Shown piece after piece: positions 23,302-35,381 of a stretch of DNA of 64,000 bases. Both the position numbers and the translations under genes were made by a program. Within the stretch, counting starts at the first letter, position 1. The number at the start of each line of letters is the position of its first letter. Source of the stretch: Rhizophagus clarus (lineage: Eukaryota; Glomeromycota; Glomeromycetes; Glomerales; Glomeraceae); the NCBI GenBank assembly GCA_015698045.1, contig BLAL01000300.1, positions 312,501-376,500 on the forward strand, read 5' to 3'. Under the pieces are notes generated by a model. The model had not been told where the DNA came from and searched no databases. It was given only the letters and a program-made list of their open reading frames with translations.

Positions 23302-24731
23302 CAGTATATAACGAAAATAGTTGCCATTAAAAGAACAATAAAATTAATTAAAATAAATTAGGAAATATGTCATTGATTAAAAGAGGGCCAGAAATGACAT
23401 AATTTCCTGAGAGGAGGAGGGGGGTCAGGTCAAGATGACCTACCATTTTTAGTAACTGATAATATATATTAAATTTCCTAAAATAGTAGGTGATAACAGA
23501 GGGGAGGGGAGGAGGTCAAAACCTCAAAAATCAAATGACGTAATTTCTAACCCTCCCCTTATGATGACACATGACTTTCCTAATTATTTCCTATTCTGGA
23601 AATATTATTGTTTACCCTTGCTTTTTTCTGTACAACCTTCACAAAAATGGTTCATTTGCAATTTGATGCTAAAAGACAAACAATTATATACCATTGGCTT
23701 AATAGAACGCGTTCAGCAATGGAAATACATTAAAAAATGAGTATTCCCATTCATACTATTAGGTATAATTTTAAAAAGCTTGAAGAAACAGGTACTGTTA
23801 ATCATAGGAGAGGAAATGGACATAAAACTAAGATTACACAAAATATTATGAGGGCTATTGGTTAGCAAGTTCATTGTAACAATACCATTTTAACTTGTCA
23901 ACTTGCTACTAATATAGAAAATACCCAAAATACATTTATTTCACACTCTTTTATTTGGAGACATATGAAAAAAAGAAACTATAAAAGCTCTGTGCTGCTC
24001 ACAAATCAGCATATTAACATAGGCACAAGCGCATATGAATGATAATTGGGATAGGACAATATTCACTGATGAAACAGCATTTGATCTTTTTCAGAATAAG
24101 GTCAAAAGATGGCATAAAAATAGCAAGAGACCCATTCAGAAATTACTAAAATCTCGTCAAAAAGTAATGGTATGGGGAGGAATATTAAAAAAGAGGAAAA
24201 CACCTTTGTTTTATTTTACTAATATTATGGATAGATAATTTTACATCTAATATATTGCAGACCCAGCTTTTATCTGCTGTACAAAGTATGTACAGGAAAA
24301 ACTGGCATTTGCAATAAGACATTAATTTGAAGCACACATCACGTGTTGCCAAGGATTTTATTGCCAAAAATTCTATCAATACAATTGATTAGCCATCCAA
24401 CAGCCCAAATCTTAACCCTATTGAAAATATGTAAACAATCATAAAAAATAATGTTGAGAAACAGATGCCCAAAAATATTAGTGAACTAACTAAATTTTTA
24501 ACTAAGAATAGGATGCAATTCTGCAAATAACGATAAATAATTTAATTATGTCTATGAGAACAAGATGTGAGCAAGTTTTAAAGAAAAATAGTAATAAAAT
24601 CCATATTAATTTTTTTTTATTTAATAAAGCAAATGATAAGCTTTAAATTAAGCCCAAACCTATTTAATTTGAGTGCATAATCATTGAGAAATTTATCTTT
24701 TTATCGTGATAATTTTTTTTATTACATACTG
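23302..24731 (+). mobile_element. Decayed Tc1/mariner element, complete ends
   Basis: Terminal inverted repeats of about 24 bases begin CAGTATATAACGAAAATAG at the left and CAGTATGTAATAAAAAAAAT on the opposite strand at the right (17 of 24 identical, most differences transitions). Each end abuts a TA dinucleotide (23300-23301 and 24732-24733), the mariner target duplication. Length 1430 bases, normal for the superfamily. It carries a broken transposase on the plus strand. Confidence 0.85.
23647..24600 (+). pseudogene. Tc1/mariner transposase remnant
   Basis: From MVHLQFDAKRQTI at 23650 the frames give an N-terminal helix-turn-helix region, then WDRTIFTDETAFDLF (first catalytic Asp region, about 24049), then KHTSRVAKDFIAKN and PSNSPNLNPIENM, the region of the second Asp and the final Asp/Glu of the DDE domain. 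The reading is broken by many stops, several at positions where the family has Trp or Gln (TGG to TAG/TAA, CAA to TAA), and NPNLNP stands where NPDLNP is usual. Non-functional. Confidence 0.85.
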
Positions 24732-24865
24732 TATATAGTATTTCACTATACTCTAAACTAAAAAATAACATAGTGTAAAATTAACAGTTTTTAATATTAT
24801 TTATTTTTTTTTAAAAAAAAAAAGTCTATTTTTAATAGTTATATATAAAGTTAAAATTAAAATCC

Positions 24866-25212
24866 AAAAATTGAAATATTTTAATTTGAAAAGGTCAAAA
24901 ATCTAAATTAAAATCAAAATAGTCAAAATTATATCATAATCATATGATTTTTATAATTATAATTTAATACCAAATTTATGCAACATATATTATTAGAAAC
25001 CTCTCGATAAACTAAATCCAACTATGCAAAGATTATAAAAATCAAATCACTAGATGCAAAGATCATTTTTTTTTGAATTTAATATTATTATTCACTATAA
25101 AAGTCACATAATTATAATGTAATTTCAATTATTTTGACTTTTGGAAAAACTTAAATCAAAACTATTTTGACTATTTTGACTATTTTAAATATTAAAATTA
25201 ACCATTTTTGGT
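24866..25212. repeat. Inverted-repeat element, probable MITE
   Basis: CCAAAAATTGAAATATTTTA at the left is matched on the other strand by CCAAAAATGG and TTAATTTTAATATTT at the right, with repeated AAAATAGTCAAAA inside both arms. The exact ends and target duplication were not resolved. Confidence 0.45.
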
Positions 25213-25571
25213 TTCATGTATAAGTATAGTAGATCTGTAATAATTTTAGCTAATATTATTCTATAATTTTGGCTAATCTTTAAAATATATAATACTATAA
25301 TTATAATCTATTAGTATCTAGAACTCTTTTAGAACTGTCATGAAACTGGCAAAAAACCAGAAAAGTTTTATAAGTTTGTTTATTTCAGATCACTTCTTAA
25401 ATGCTAAGTTATTGTTATAGTTGTTTCCAAAATTCAACTGGCAAATTCAAAATCTGAAATTACTAAATTATATAAATACATAATTAATTACACACAGTAA
25501 ATCTGTAATTATACACTCTAAAATTCTAAAATTTGTGTAATAGTATGGAAGTATAAAATATTTCTGAATCC

Positions 25572-25805
25572 AGTGATCTGATTTTAACAATTTTACTCTC
25601 ATTTAATTTTTCTCATCAAGACAAATCTAATAATATGTATTGCAGCATTCTAGCATTAATATTGGCAGAGTTATCTTATTGTAAATATTTAGTGATTATT
25701 GGTGTCAAAGTATGATCTAGTAATTGGATTTTTACATTTTTATTATTATTAGATTTGTCTTGATAAGATGAATTGAATAATAGTAAGATCATCAAAATTG
25801 GATAA
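25572..25805. repeat. Inverted-repeat element, probable MITE
   Basis: Both arms carry ATCAAGACAAATCTAATAATA in opposite orientation (left near 25616, right near 25765), with further matching sequence toward the outer ends. The element encodes nothing. Confidence 0.55.
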
Positions 25806-26350
25806 CTTATTACAGAGTTATAGTTTAATAAATTTTTAAATATAATTTGGCTAGAATTTAGATTAATTCTGATGTGGAAGAAGAAACCATCCTATTAGTA
25901 TAACAATATCGTATTATGCTGGTTCTTCACACTAATTTCTCTAATATCACTTGGTTTAAATTTTTCTTTCTTCTAATATTCTAACATTTTTCTTTATATT
26001 CTCTCTTTTGTTCATTTAATACCTTTTTCTTTATTAGCTCTTTTTACTATACTCTCATTACAATATTATTTTTAGATATCTCAAATACCAAGGGTTTTCT
26101 CTGGATTTCTCTTAACTATTCCAATCATGAGGGTTTTAGTTTACCCACAACTCAAGTATAATGCTTTAACTCTCAAACAAGCATAATTTCACTCTTATTC
26201 AATATATCAAAATAATATTATAACTAATTAAAGACAGTACTCTCAAACATTAATTAAAATGCAATTTCCTTCCATTAATTAATTTAATATCATTTGAACA
26301 TAATTTCATAACAACAAGCATTTTTCATAACAACAAATTAAACAACATAT

Positions 26351-29300
26351 TAATGATACCAGGTGAAACTATTTTTCCCAATCTGAAATATTTCAGATTT
26401 TTTTTTAAAAGACTAAATTTATTCCAAAACTTAAACTTATTCTGAAATGTAAATATATATCCAAAATGACAAATATATTTATTTAATATAACATGATTTT
26501 TAAACTTAATTAATTAACTAGCCAATTATAGTTTAATTATTACAAACAAAAAATATTGCTTAATTGTTTAACATTTTATTATTTGAAAAGGAAATAAACA
26601 TGTGAAAAAATACAGACTTGCGGTAAAATTTGATTATAAAATGTTTCCTACTAATTTGTCATCAAGTAAATGTAGTTGAATTAATTCTTTAATATCATAA
26701 TTACTTTCCATTTCTACATCTTCATTATTATCTAACTCATTTTTACCATCACTTTCATTATCACTTATATTATCACTATCATCTGAATTTTCATTATCAT
26801 TATACGAATATTTTGCTACATCTTTTAAATTAAACATTTCTTCAATGATTAAAACTTGCACTTCATAATTAGGGATATCTAAAATAGAAGTATTTCTTCT
26901 ATTATCAGTTTATTCTCCTCTTCAAATTGTAAAAATGTTGATTCATTAATCATTTCATATACTTCATCTTTCGTATATTGTTGACTAACATAAGCAAGCT
27001 CATTTTTAATATTAGATATGTAAAATAAACAAATTTTTGCCATAGTTTTAACCTTCAAAAGTCCTAACCGTTACCATCGTTTACCATATAACCAACCAAG
27101 AGTAGAAAAACCCTTTTGCATTCCGTATTGTGTGGGGTGATAAAAAATACTATTATTGTCAACATAGGAAGATAATCATATTTATCCTTAATTGTAAGCT
27201 ACCAACTCATTGGTATTTCAAGTTGTCTATCAAAATCTTGATTATATGGACTATGTTGTAATTCATAGTTGTGCATTTGTGTTAAGAGATGATTACATGA
27301 CTTCTTATCACCACCATTATTTTGCCAAATTTGAGCCACGGTAGTAGTAATAGTTTTCTAATATTCTGCTTTTAACCCACATGCTATTAAATATTAATAA
27401 AAAAATTAATTTTATTTTTCAATTAATTATATTTCTAAAAATTAGAAACTTACTAACCACGATAGCCAGGATGTAAAAAATAAACCAAAACATAAATTTT
27501 TAGATCGAATTTAGCCCAATATTTATTGAATGATTGGATACAATGTTGATGAAATTCTACCATTCCCTAAGAAGGTAATTTTTTAATAGCATTTGCTAAT
27601 AAAATCAATTGAAGAAAACAATTAGCGAGGTTTGCATTTGCGCTTTCAAGTAAAGTAATCGCGGTCTTAATTGGTTTTAAAACTCTAGTCAGTTTATCAA
27701 CATTTGAAAAAAATTCCAAACTTTAGATATTTCGTTTAACACTTTTATTTGTAATTTCATTAAGATTATTTTTCAATATCTACGAATATTTAATAAAATA
27801 TTATTAGTAATCGGTAATATTATAATAATGAAATAAGAATTGCACACAAATATTAAATAGTATTAATAAACTTACATGTTCTAGTACTATTCGTAAATGA
27901 GATACTGAACTTACAGCTTCATAACAGAGGTCTATCTCATTTCGTAATAAGTTTTGAGTCCCCCTCCAATTTGTAATATGGTAGCAGCATCAGTCAGTAA
28001 TTTTCCTACTATACGAGACTGTTTAAAAAATGATGTAATTTGATTATATCCTGTGAGCGTTTTTTTGGCTAAATCATGCTCTAAAAATAAATAAATAAAT
28101 AAATAAAAGAATTATAAGCCAATTTTTTTTAACAATAATTCATAATTATTTATAGTTAAAACATACTTACTATGCGTTTTGTTATTAGATTGATGAAATG
28201 GGCAATACATTAAAGATCAATAATTTTCAGAAATTGGTTTGTAATGATCTCCCTTACCTTTACACAATTTGCAGCATTATCAGTAACTAATGCGGAAACT
28301 CTTTCAGGACCAATTTCTTTAATAATATCCGTTATTTGGTCTGCAAGAAACTCTCCTGTATAATGATCATCCGAGTAATCATGAAGAGCATAAAGGTATT
28401 GTTCTCGATTAGGAGTTAGAATTATATAATTATAAATGGAGATGCCATTCAGATTCGTCCACCCATCCAGAGCTTCAATAAATGAAATAATTAGAATTTA
28501 GAAATTAAAAAAATTCATTTAATACTGAAGCTTACCAAGGGTCAAATTCTCAGAATTTTTGATGATATTGTTAATATTATCATTAATTCTTGCTGTTTCT
28601 TGATTTAAAAGCCTACCACTAAGTAATTCACTTGATGGCAGTTCGTATCCTGGTCTCATCTTGTATAGAAATTTGATAAAAAACAGATTCTCAATGACTG
28701 AAAACGGGATACTGCAACATACAAAAACACGCATAAGCGCACAGGTAATAGAAGCTTTTTTTGTGGATTTATATTTGTTGATTCAAACCAATCAGTCAAT
28801 TCCTGTTGATCCGTCTAAGATTTTCTTTTTTTATTACTTGAAGAAATAGTATCTTCCTTTCTGAAATCTCATGCAGAAACTACACCTAAATAGAAGGAAT
28901 GAACAATATCTGGAACTTCTTTACAGTAATTTGCCAAATGATCTTTTAACTCGTTTGGATGACTGTAAAACCAATGTGTCTTACAATAATTACATTTGGC
29001 TGAAAAATGGCCAGCAGACTTAAGCAGTTTCTTCTCATAATGTTTCCATACTTCGCTTTGAGGACGGCCACTTTTTTTCTTTTGTTGAAAAGTTGGAATA
29101 CTCATTTTTTTTTATAAAATAAACTATTTTTTTTATAATAAACTATTACAATTTATGAAATAGCAAAATAATAAAAGTTACGCATTAACACGACTTTGAC
29201 AGCATATATAGTCATCTGAAATAAGGATTGGATCATATTTTTTTTTAATTCAGATATATTTGATTGATTATCTTTGATTATCTAGTTTCGGTTTTGATAT

Positions 29301-29412
29301 TGATTTAATCATGTGACAAAACGTTTCAGAATTTTGTAAATTGATGTATATCAACGAAATAAATTCAGTTTCGTCATATGATTAAATATTTCAGTTTTGC
29401 CCAGTATCATTA
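26351..29412 (-). mobile_element. hAT element 1, complete ends, decayed
   Basis: The ends are TAATGATACCAGGTGAAACT (left) and, on the opposite strand, TAATGATACTGGGCAAAACT (right): 16 of 20 identical, all four differences transitions. Flanks are CAACATAT (26343-26350) and CAATATAT (29413-29420), an 8-base hAT target duplication with one transition. Size 3062 bases. It encodes a broken transposase on the minus strand. Confidence 0.85.
26634..29105 (-). pseudogene. hAT transposase remnant (element 1)
   Basis: Starts with a BED zinc finger: MSIPTFQQKKKSGRP, then CNYCKTHWFYSHPNELKDHL with the final Cys (about 29105-28880). Further fragments (about 28734-28540 PGYELPSSELLSGRLL; 28470-28260 with a DGWTN-like segment, GEFLADQI and VTDNAANCVK) match the hAT RNase-H-like core. 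The last fragment, 26861-26634, is an Asp/Asn-rich C-terminal piece. Many stops and frame changes separate them; some gaps may have been introns. Non-functional. Confidence 0.8.
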
Positions 29413-29420
29413 CAATATAT

Positions 29421-31096
29421 CAAAATTATTAATTAAAATACCTTTAAAATTTCATTTAAACAGAGTTTCCCTTCTTTATTAATAACTGTGGAGCTAGATA
29501 GCTACAGTAAGCTAAAGTAAGTTGAAAAATACATCTTTTTATACAAAAATCTAAAAACTATTTCCTATCTAATCTTATTTTCTTTTTCTCCCATTAATTC
29601 TATTTTCTCTAATATTATATCATTTGAAAAGATTTAGAATGTTAAAGATATTTCATTGCATTTCAAATCCAATTATTCCTTTAGGTAAAATATTTCTTGT
29701 CTTTTAAAAATAGTTGTTCATCACCTTTTCTTAATGGTGATTCATTAATTGTAATGCTTGGCATTGTATCATTTCATTGGAATCTCTTTTTTCTTTTTCT
29801 GAATATAGTTATTTATTCTTCTTGATATTACATCATTTGAAAAGTTCCAGTATATTGAAAATATTGTATTGTGTTGCATATTGCATTGTATAATGCTTGA
29901 TATTATGTCATTCTTTCTCTTCCCACTATTTCTTTGGCTAAGTTTCTATAAGGAATTATTCTCGCTATATTTTTAATACTATCTTTTCTTAACCTAAAAA
30001 TAAATAAAGTAAAAAAAAATAAAACCTAAACTAAAAATAAAATTTAAATTAAAAATAAATCCTAAAAATAACTTGTATTACTATATCATGTGATTTATAT
30101 TATATAATTTTTCTACCTATTATATTATTGTTCAATTATCTTTATTACTATATTTTTTACACTACACTGGCCAAATATTTTTGTAATATGAAATTAAATA
30201 CAGAATCTGAAATTAAATACGAAATTTAGATCTTTTCTAATAAATTGCTTAATAATTACAAAATTACAAAATTACGTAATTTCGTAATATGAAAATAATT
30301 TTGAATACAAGTATAGTTATTATATCCAAAAATCTAATTAAAATTATAAAATAATATTGGTTAAAATTAAGCAAATTCATATTGTGCCTTATTGTATCAA
30401 TCATGTAATACTGTTCTAATACTGAAACATCCTTATATAAATAGTTACTTTGTAATTTTTCCTTTTAGTTGCTATTTTTTAATTATTAAATAAAATATAA
30501 AGTATTAAATTTGCTATCCATTTATTTATTAGATGTTTTGCAATCTATTTGCCATTTTTTGATTATTAGGTAAGATATAAAATACTAATATTATACTATT
30601 TTTACAATTTTATTTATAATTTTTTTGATTGTTAAGAATAAGATATAAAATACTAAATTATTGATTTAGATGCATAATCCTGTTTTTTATAATTTTTAAA
30701 TTATCAAGAATAAGATATAAAATATTAAATTAATTACAAATTTTACAGTTTTTATACTTTTTTTTTCATATATTCTTCTGAATCTTTCTGTTTTTCTGAA
30801 TTCTTTTCTACTTATCAGTAATAATATATTAAAGTTTAACTCCTATATATTATTTTACTTTGGAAATCTTTATTTCAATTTTCACTTCTGTTTTTTAAAA
30901 TCTTTTCTTATATAATTGCTATAAAAGAATACTTTAAATATTATTGCATCAATTACTGTTGGATATTACTTTTGAATATTACTATATCAATTACTTTTGA
31001 AAGGATCCTGAATAATATATAAATATATTAGATTTGAATTTGCTTAATGATCATATAAAAAAAAACCCTATATAAAACTTTTATTTGCTTATTTTA
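29421..31096. other. Intergenic AT-rich DNA with degenerate repeats
   Basis: No gene seen. Around 30470-30740 a degenerate unit of roughly 90-110 bases containing AAGATATAAAATACTAA recurs three or four times. At 31004-31060, AGGATCCTGAATAATATATA followed by TTTGCTTAATGATCATATAAAA matches the end of the MITE at 39983-40281 and is probably a second, truncated copy. Confidence 0.5.
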
Positions 31097-33041
31097 ATAT
31101 AAAATTTTTAGCAAATTTAAAAAACATTCCTTTTCCGCTAACGTGCTGAACCAAATTTCCGCAAAAATTTTTTCAAAAATTTTTTATTTTTAGCGCGTTT
31201 TCAGAATACAAAACATACATAGTCATGACTTCTACACAAGAAACATGCACATACAAGACATATGACGAGTTTGCTCAACACTTTATAGACGTATTTTTTA
31301 GGTCTTTCTCTTCCTCTCTAAATATAAACCCGCACATAATACTCAACAAGACTGGTATAGCCGAGTGGAAGAAAGCTAATCAACGGGGGTTCTTCACCAA
31401 GACACCTGAACTCCTACCTACCGTACAACAGGCCAAACAGAAAAAGCTCAATGAAGAGCTCGTGACGGTTCTTACTCACTACCTCACTTCATCTCTCGCT
31501 TACCTCAGATCCTGGTACCCTGAACAGCCAGAGACTCCAATTTTAGGGTGTGTAAATAACGCGTCAAGCACCCCCAGATTTGGCCCTCGCACAGGAGATG
31601 GATATGGATATTTCATCACCTACCTCGCACCAATCAACATCTGCACAACCTCACACAACAGCTGTTAATAGCCCAATCGCGACTACGCCTAAAGGCAAAG
31701 GCAAAAAGAAGAAGCATAAGCACATTACAATATCTGAAGAGGATATTGACAAAGACTTCAGGCTTCCTGTTGACTCTGTGGACGAGTCCACCCAAGCGCT
31801 CTCTTCTCAGCTACCTTCCCCGCCTTTACATGACGCGATCAAAAAAGTTAAAGAGTCTTCAGCACCGCTACTGGACAGCAACGCCAGTAAAGAAAAATGT
31901 CTAAAGGTGCAAGACGCTGAGGCTGCACAAGTCATCACTGGATATCAGGCGCCCTCAGGGTGCCAGTTTGTTCGTGATATCCTAATATATGATGTTCCTG
32001 CAAAGTGGGATAATTACGAACTATTATCTCACCTATCCACTTGGGGTAATGTAATATCGATATCGACTAAGCGCCAGCGCAAATATAAGATGGTACGATG
32101 CAAGCTAGTTATTTCGGAATTCTTTCGGAACTATGAAGCATAGTGGATGGATCCCCTTGCAGGTATACCTACTCGATGGTTTCTGGTGGCCTGGAATCTG
32201 GCTGAACGTAAAGAACGGCAAAGATTCCAAGCCGTTATTTATGACCTGCCTGAATCTATAAATACGGCTTTGCTCACGGCGCCCCAACACTTAACTTTTT
32301 TCAGTGAATTGAACATTAAAATATTCAAAGAAATTAAATTCCCAGACGGATCATGCAAGATTGTTGGATACTTCGAAACTTGGGAACACTTATAGAAGTG
32401 CATTAGTAACCTGACCCTCTGGTATGACAAGAACGTCTCATGGTGCAAACATACCGCGATCCTGAAGAAAACAAAGAAGATTAGTCCTAACTCCTCCCAT
32501 TCGGCTAAGCGAAAGAATCAAGGAGATCGTGTTGACACCAAATCTTCTACCAAACTGTCCAAGTCTATTCCAGCAACTAGGTCGAACAAGACTCACATAA
32601 GAAATCTCCGGATGAAGGATTCAAAGGCACACCAACGAAAAGATGATAATGATTCACAGGCGCCTAAAAAACCATCGAAGCGGCATCATGGCTCCAAATC
32701 CAAGATCTCCAAACGTGACCTTTACGCAGAAGTCAGGACAATTAAGAAGATCCTGGATGAATTAACTAGTAATCTTAAATTGAAGTGAAGGAATGATCTG
32801 ATAGTACTTAGCAGCTTAGATTACCTCTTTTCGTAGAATTTTTCTTTTTTTCCTCCTGTTTACCTTTTATACTTTTATAATTAGTTTGTTAATGATCTAG
32901 GCGGATGGTAAGACCGGTCCTCAGGCTGGGAGTGTAGTTCTTGTATTAATAGTGATGCTTACCGCATCCTCATTTTTACTAATAAACGTATGCGACTCCA
33001 ACGCCTTTAAATATAAAAAAAAAAAAATATAAAATTTTTAG
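31097..33041 (+). mobile_element. ORF1-only LINE-like retroposon with 15-base target duplications
   Basis: A block of higher GC (31112-33026) is flanked by identical ATATAAAATTTTTAG at 31097-31111 and 33027-33041, and its right end is an A-rich tail directly before the second copy. This is the mark of target-primed reverse transcription. It carries one ORF1-like coding region and no reverse transcriptase, so it was mobilised in trans. Codon and base use differ sharply from the surrounding AT-rich DNA. Confidence 0.82.
31225..32788 (+). pseudogene. LINE ORF1-like protein, broken by one frameshift and two stops
   Basis: Begins MTSTQETCTYKTYDEFAQHF at 31225 in frame 1 and continues in frame 2 from about 31580 (ALAQEMDMDISSPTSHQ), so a frameshift lies near 31560-31580. 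In frame 2, TAG codons at 32141 and 32393 interrupt it; it ends at TGA 32786-32788. Two stretches look like RNA-recognition-motif folds: FVRDILIYDVPAKWDNYELL with STWGNVISIS, and RFQAVIYDLPESI with IKFPDGSCKIVGYF. The tail is Lys/Arg/Ser-rich and ends with a predicted helix, RTIKKILDELTSNLKLK. RRMs plus a basic tail are typical of LINE ORF1 proteins, but the assignment is by architecture, not by clear sequence match. Confidence 0.65.
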
Positions 33042-33285
33042 TTAATTAGATATTTAAATGCATAGTTGAACTTATTTTTATTTCATCTCAATAATTATAT
33101 TTGTATAATAGAACCCCTTATTTGTATAACAAAGATTTTCATTTATATATAGAGAAAATTTTAATTTTATATGTATATCAAAAAAATTTTTTTATAAAAA
33201 TTTTTTTTAAGCTAATACTTCTTTTCTATTATTTTATACATTTTAATTTTATAAACATAATATTGTATTTAATATTTATAAAAAA

Positions 33286-33727
33286 GAAATAATTTATTTA
33301 CCGCCCCACGCGTTGCAAATTTTATGTTTATCATTGCCATTTTAAGAAATTTTTTATATTTATCATTGCCATTTTAAGAAATTTTTTATGTTTATCATTG
33401 CCATTTTAAGAAATTTTTTATGTTTATCATTGCCATTTTAAGAAATTTTTTATGTTTATCATTGCCATTTTAAGAAATTTTTTATGTTTATCATTGCCAT
33501 TTTAAGAAATTTTTTATGTTTATCATTGCCATTTTAAGAAATTTTTTATGTTTATCATTGCCATTTTAAGAAATTTTTTATGTTTATCATTGCCATTTTA
33601 AGAAATTTTTTATGTTTATCATTGTCATTTTAAGGGGGGTGCGGTGTATAAGCTGGTTGATCAACATAAATCATTTACAAAAAAGGAAGGATGCGTTGCA
33701 ACACAGATGCGTTAAATAAATTCACTC
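33286..33727. mobile_element. Mutator-like non-autonomous element carrying a minisatellite
   Basis: The ends GAAATAATTTATTTACCGC and (opposite strand) GAGTGAATTTATTTAACGC form inverted repeats, followed on both sides by GTTGCAA. The flanks are identical TATAAAAAA (33277-33285 and 33728-33736), a 9-base duplication typical of Mutator-like elements. The paralogous repeat at 39800-39850 runs straight through this point and shows the empty site. The interior is almost entirely a 32-base tandem array. Confidence 0.7.
33323..33636. repeat. 32-base minisatellite, about 10 copies
   Basis: The unit TGTTTATCATTGCCATTTTA plus AGAAATTTTTTA repeats head to tail about ten times with almost no variation (TATT for TGTT in the second copy, GTC for GCC and a changed end in the last). 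Near identity points to recent expansion. Confidence 0.95.
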
Positions 33728-34021
33728 TATAAAAAAAATCATATTTTTATAATAATATTCTTATATCTTTATTTTTTATTTACTAATTTTACTCATATAT
33801 AAAATAAATTTTGAACAAATAAAATTATCTTTTTATATTTAAGTAAATTGTTCACAGTGTAAAAAGTATATGTATTTTAATTTTTATAAGTCTAAATATA
33901 ATATTTGTAAAGATAATTATATTTTTTAAATAATATTAACTCCAAAAATTTTTTTTTATTTTTTTAACTTCAGAATGTAATAATATTACTTTGGTCAAAT
34001 AAAATTACTTTTTTATGCTTA

Positions 34022-34337
34022 CAGCAGTTTTTATAATTGTATACATAGTTACCAGATTTTTTGTGAAGTTTGAAACTGTAATTTTTAATAGTTGACGTAA
34101 AATCAAAATAAATAACTTAAACCAGTTTTGTATAGTTTTTGATAATGTATACCACATGATTTATTTGATTTATTTAACAAGTTGATTATTTCATACTATA
34201 AATTATACAGTAATACATATAAAAAATTATCAAAATCTGGTTTTAAGTTATTTATTTTGATTTTACATCAACTATCAAAAATTGCAATTTCAAAACTCAC
34301 AAAAAATCTGGTGACTATACAATTATAAAAACTGCTG
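34022..34337. mobile_element. Fold-back mariner-type MITE (316 bases)
   Basis: CAGCAGTTTTTATAATTGTATA at the left is repeated in inverted orientation at the right (AATTATAAAAACTGCTG), and the arms pair for about 120 bases each. TA flanks both ends (34020-34021, 34338-34339). No coding capacity. Confidence 0.88.
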
Positions 34338-34788
34338 TAAAAAGAATTTTTATAATGATTGAATTAATATTTGTAAAGTATTGGCTATTTTTATATTATT
34401 AATTTTTTTGCAAAAATCTATTTTGCAACTTTAGAGTGTGATTTTACCATTTTGGTCAAAATCACCTTTTCTGCTTAAATAAAATTGTTCAGCAAGGTCA
34501 AATTTACCTACAGTAAAAATTTTAGGATAATTAGTTTAATATTTGTGAAATACAACCAATTTTTATACTTTCAATTATTTATCATTTAAGTGATTTTAAT
34601 TTTAAATTGTAATTTTTTTTATTTTAAATCAACTTGTTAATTTTAAAAAGTTATTCAAAAGGGTTGGCAATAATTAATATTTTAATTTTTATAATTATAA
34701 ATATAATAATATTTATAGAACATTGCTTTTTTTTATAATATTAATTTTCAAATTTTAAAACTATTTTTAAAATAGCAATAATATATTA

Positions 34789-34986
34789 CAGTTATACCTC
34801 TATAAGTGCATCCCCTTTGAGACTATAGTAAAAAAATAGCAGAATATATATTTAGAAAGGAAATGCATTTATAGAAGGTAAAATATTAGGAACACTTATA
34901 AGTTGTGACTAAAATTTACTATGTACTTAGAAAGAATTTATATATTGTATATACTTATAAAGGATGCACTTATGAAGATATGACTG
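34789..34986. mobile_element. Pogo/mariner-type MITE (198 bases)
   Basis: The ends are CAGTTATACCTCTATAAGTG and CAGTCATATCTTCATAAGTG in inverted orientation, each followed by CATCC; all four differences are transitions. TA flanks at 34787-34788 and 34987-34988. The termini resemble those of pogo/Tigger elements. Confidence 0.82.
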
Positions 34987-35381
34987 TATATCATATTAGA
35001 ATTCCAAACAATATATATATAGGTAACAAAAAAATTTGCTTATTTATCATATAAAAATTTTTTTTAAGTTATATAGAATTTTGCTTATTAAAAAGTAAAA
35101 TATAAAAAAAGTCATAATTATAGATACATAATAAGGAATTAAAATTGTTGAAGTTATATATAGATTTTGTGTAGTAAAGAGTGATTTTTATACTAAATAT
35201 ATATATATAAGAAAAAATTTTAATTTTACAAAAAAAAAAAAATTCTTTTTCTTCTTTTTTCATAATCAGAAATTTTTGTAAGAGTTATCGTATCTCTATG
35301 GAGTTTTAGAAATTTTTTTCTAGTAAACATACAAATATCTGATGTTTCTATAGTTTAACAAAATTAGCAAATATAATTGGA

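Larger units (their letters stand above)
33160..34780. repeat. Dispersed repeat, copy A (interrupted by two insertions)
   Basis: Sequence on both sides of the two inserted elements matches 39765-40580 in the same order: TTTTATACATTTTA, ATATTGTATTTA, TTTTTATAATAATATTCTT, TTTTTATATTTAAGTAAA, TTACTTTGGTCAAAT and GATTAAATTAATATTTG-like words. Copies are diverged but collinear. It encodes nothing recognisable. Confidence 0.6.

Noticed and set aside
24185..24379. 64-codon minus-strand frame
   Set aside because: Shadow of the decayed Tc1/mariner transposase.
33323..33636. CRISPR-like regular repeats
   Set aside because: The 32-base units are head to tail with no spacers and lie in a eukaryotic genome; this is a minisatellite.
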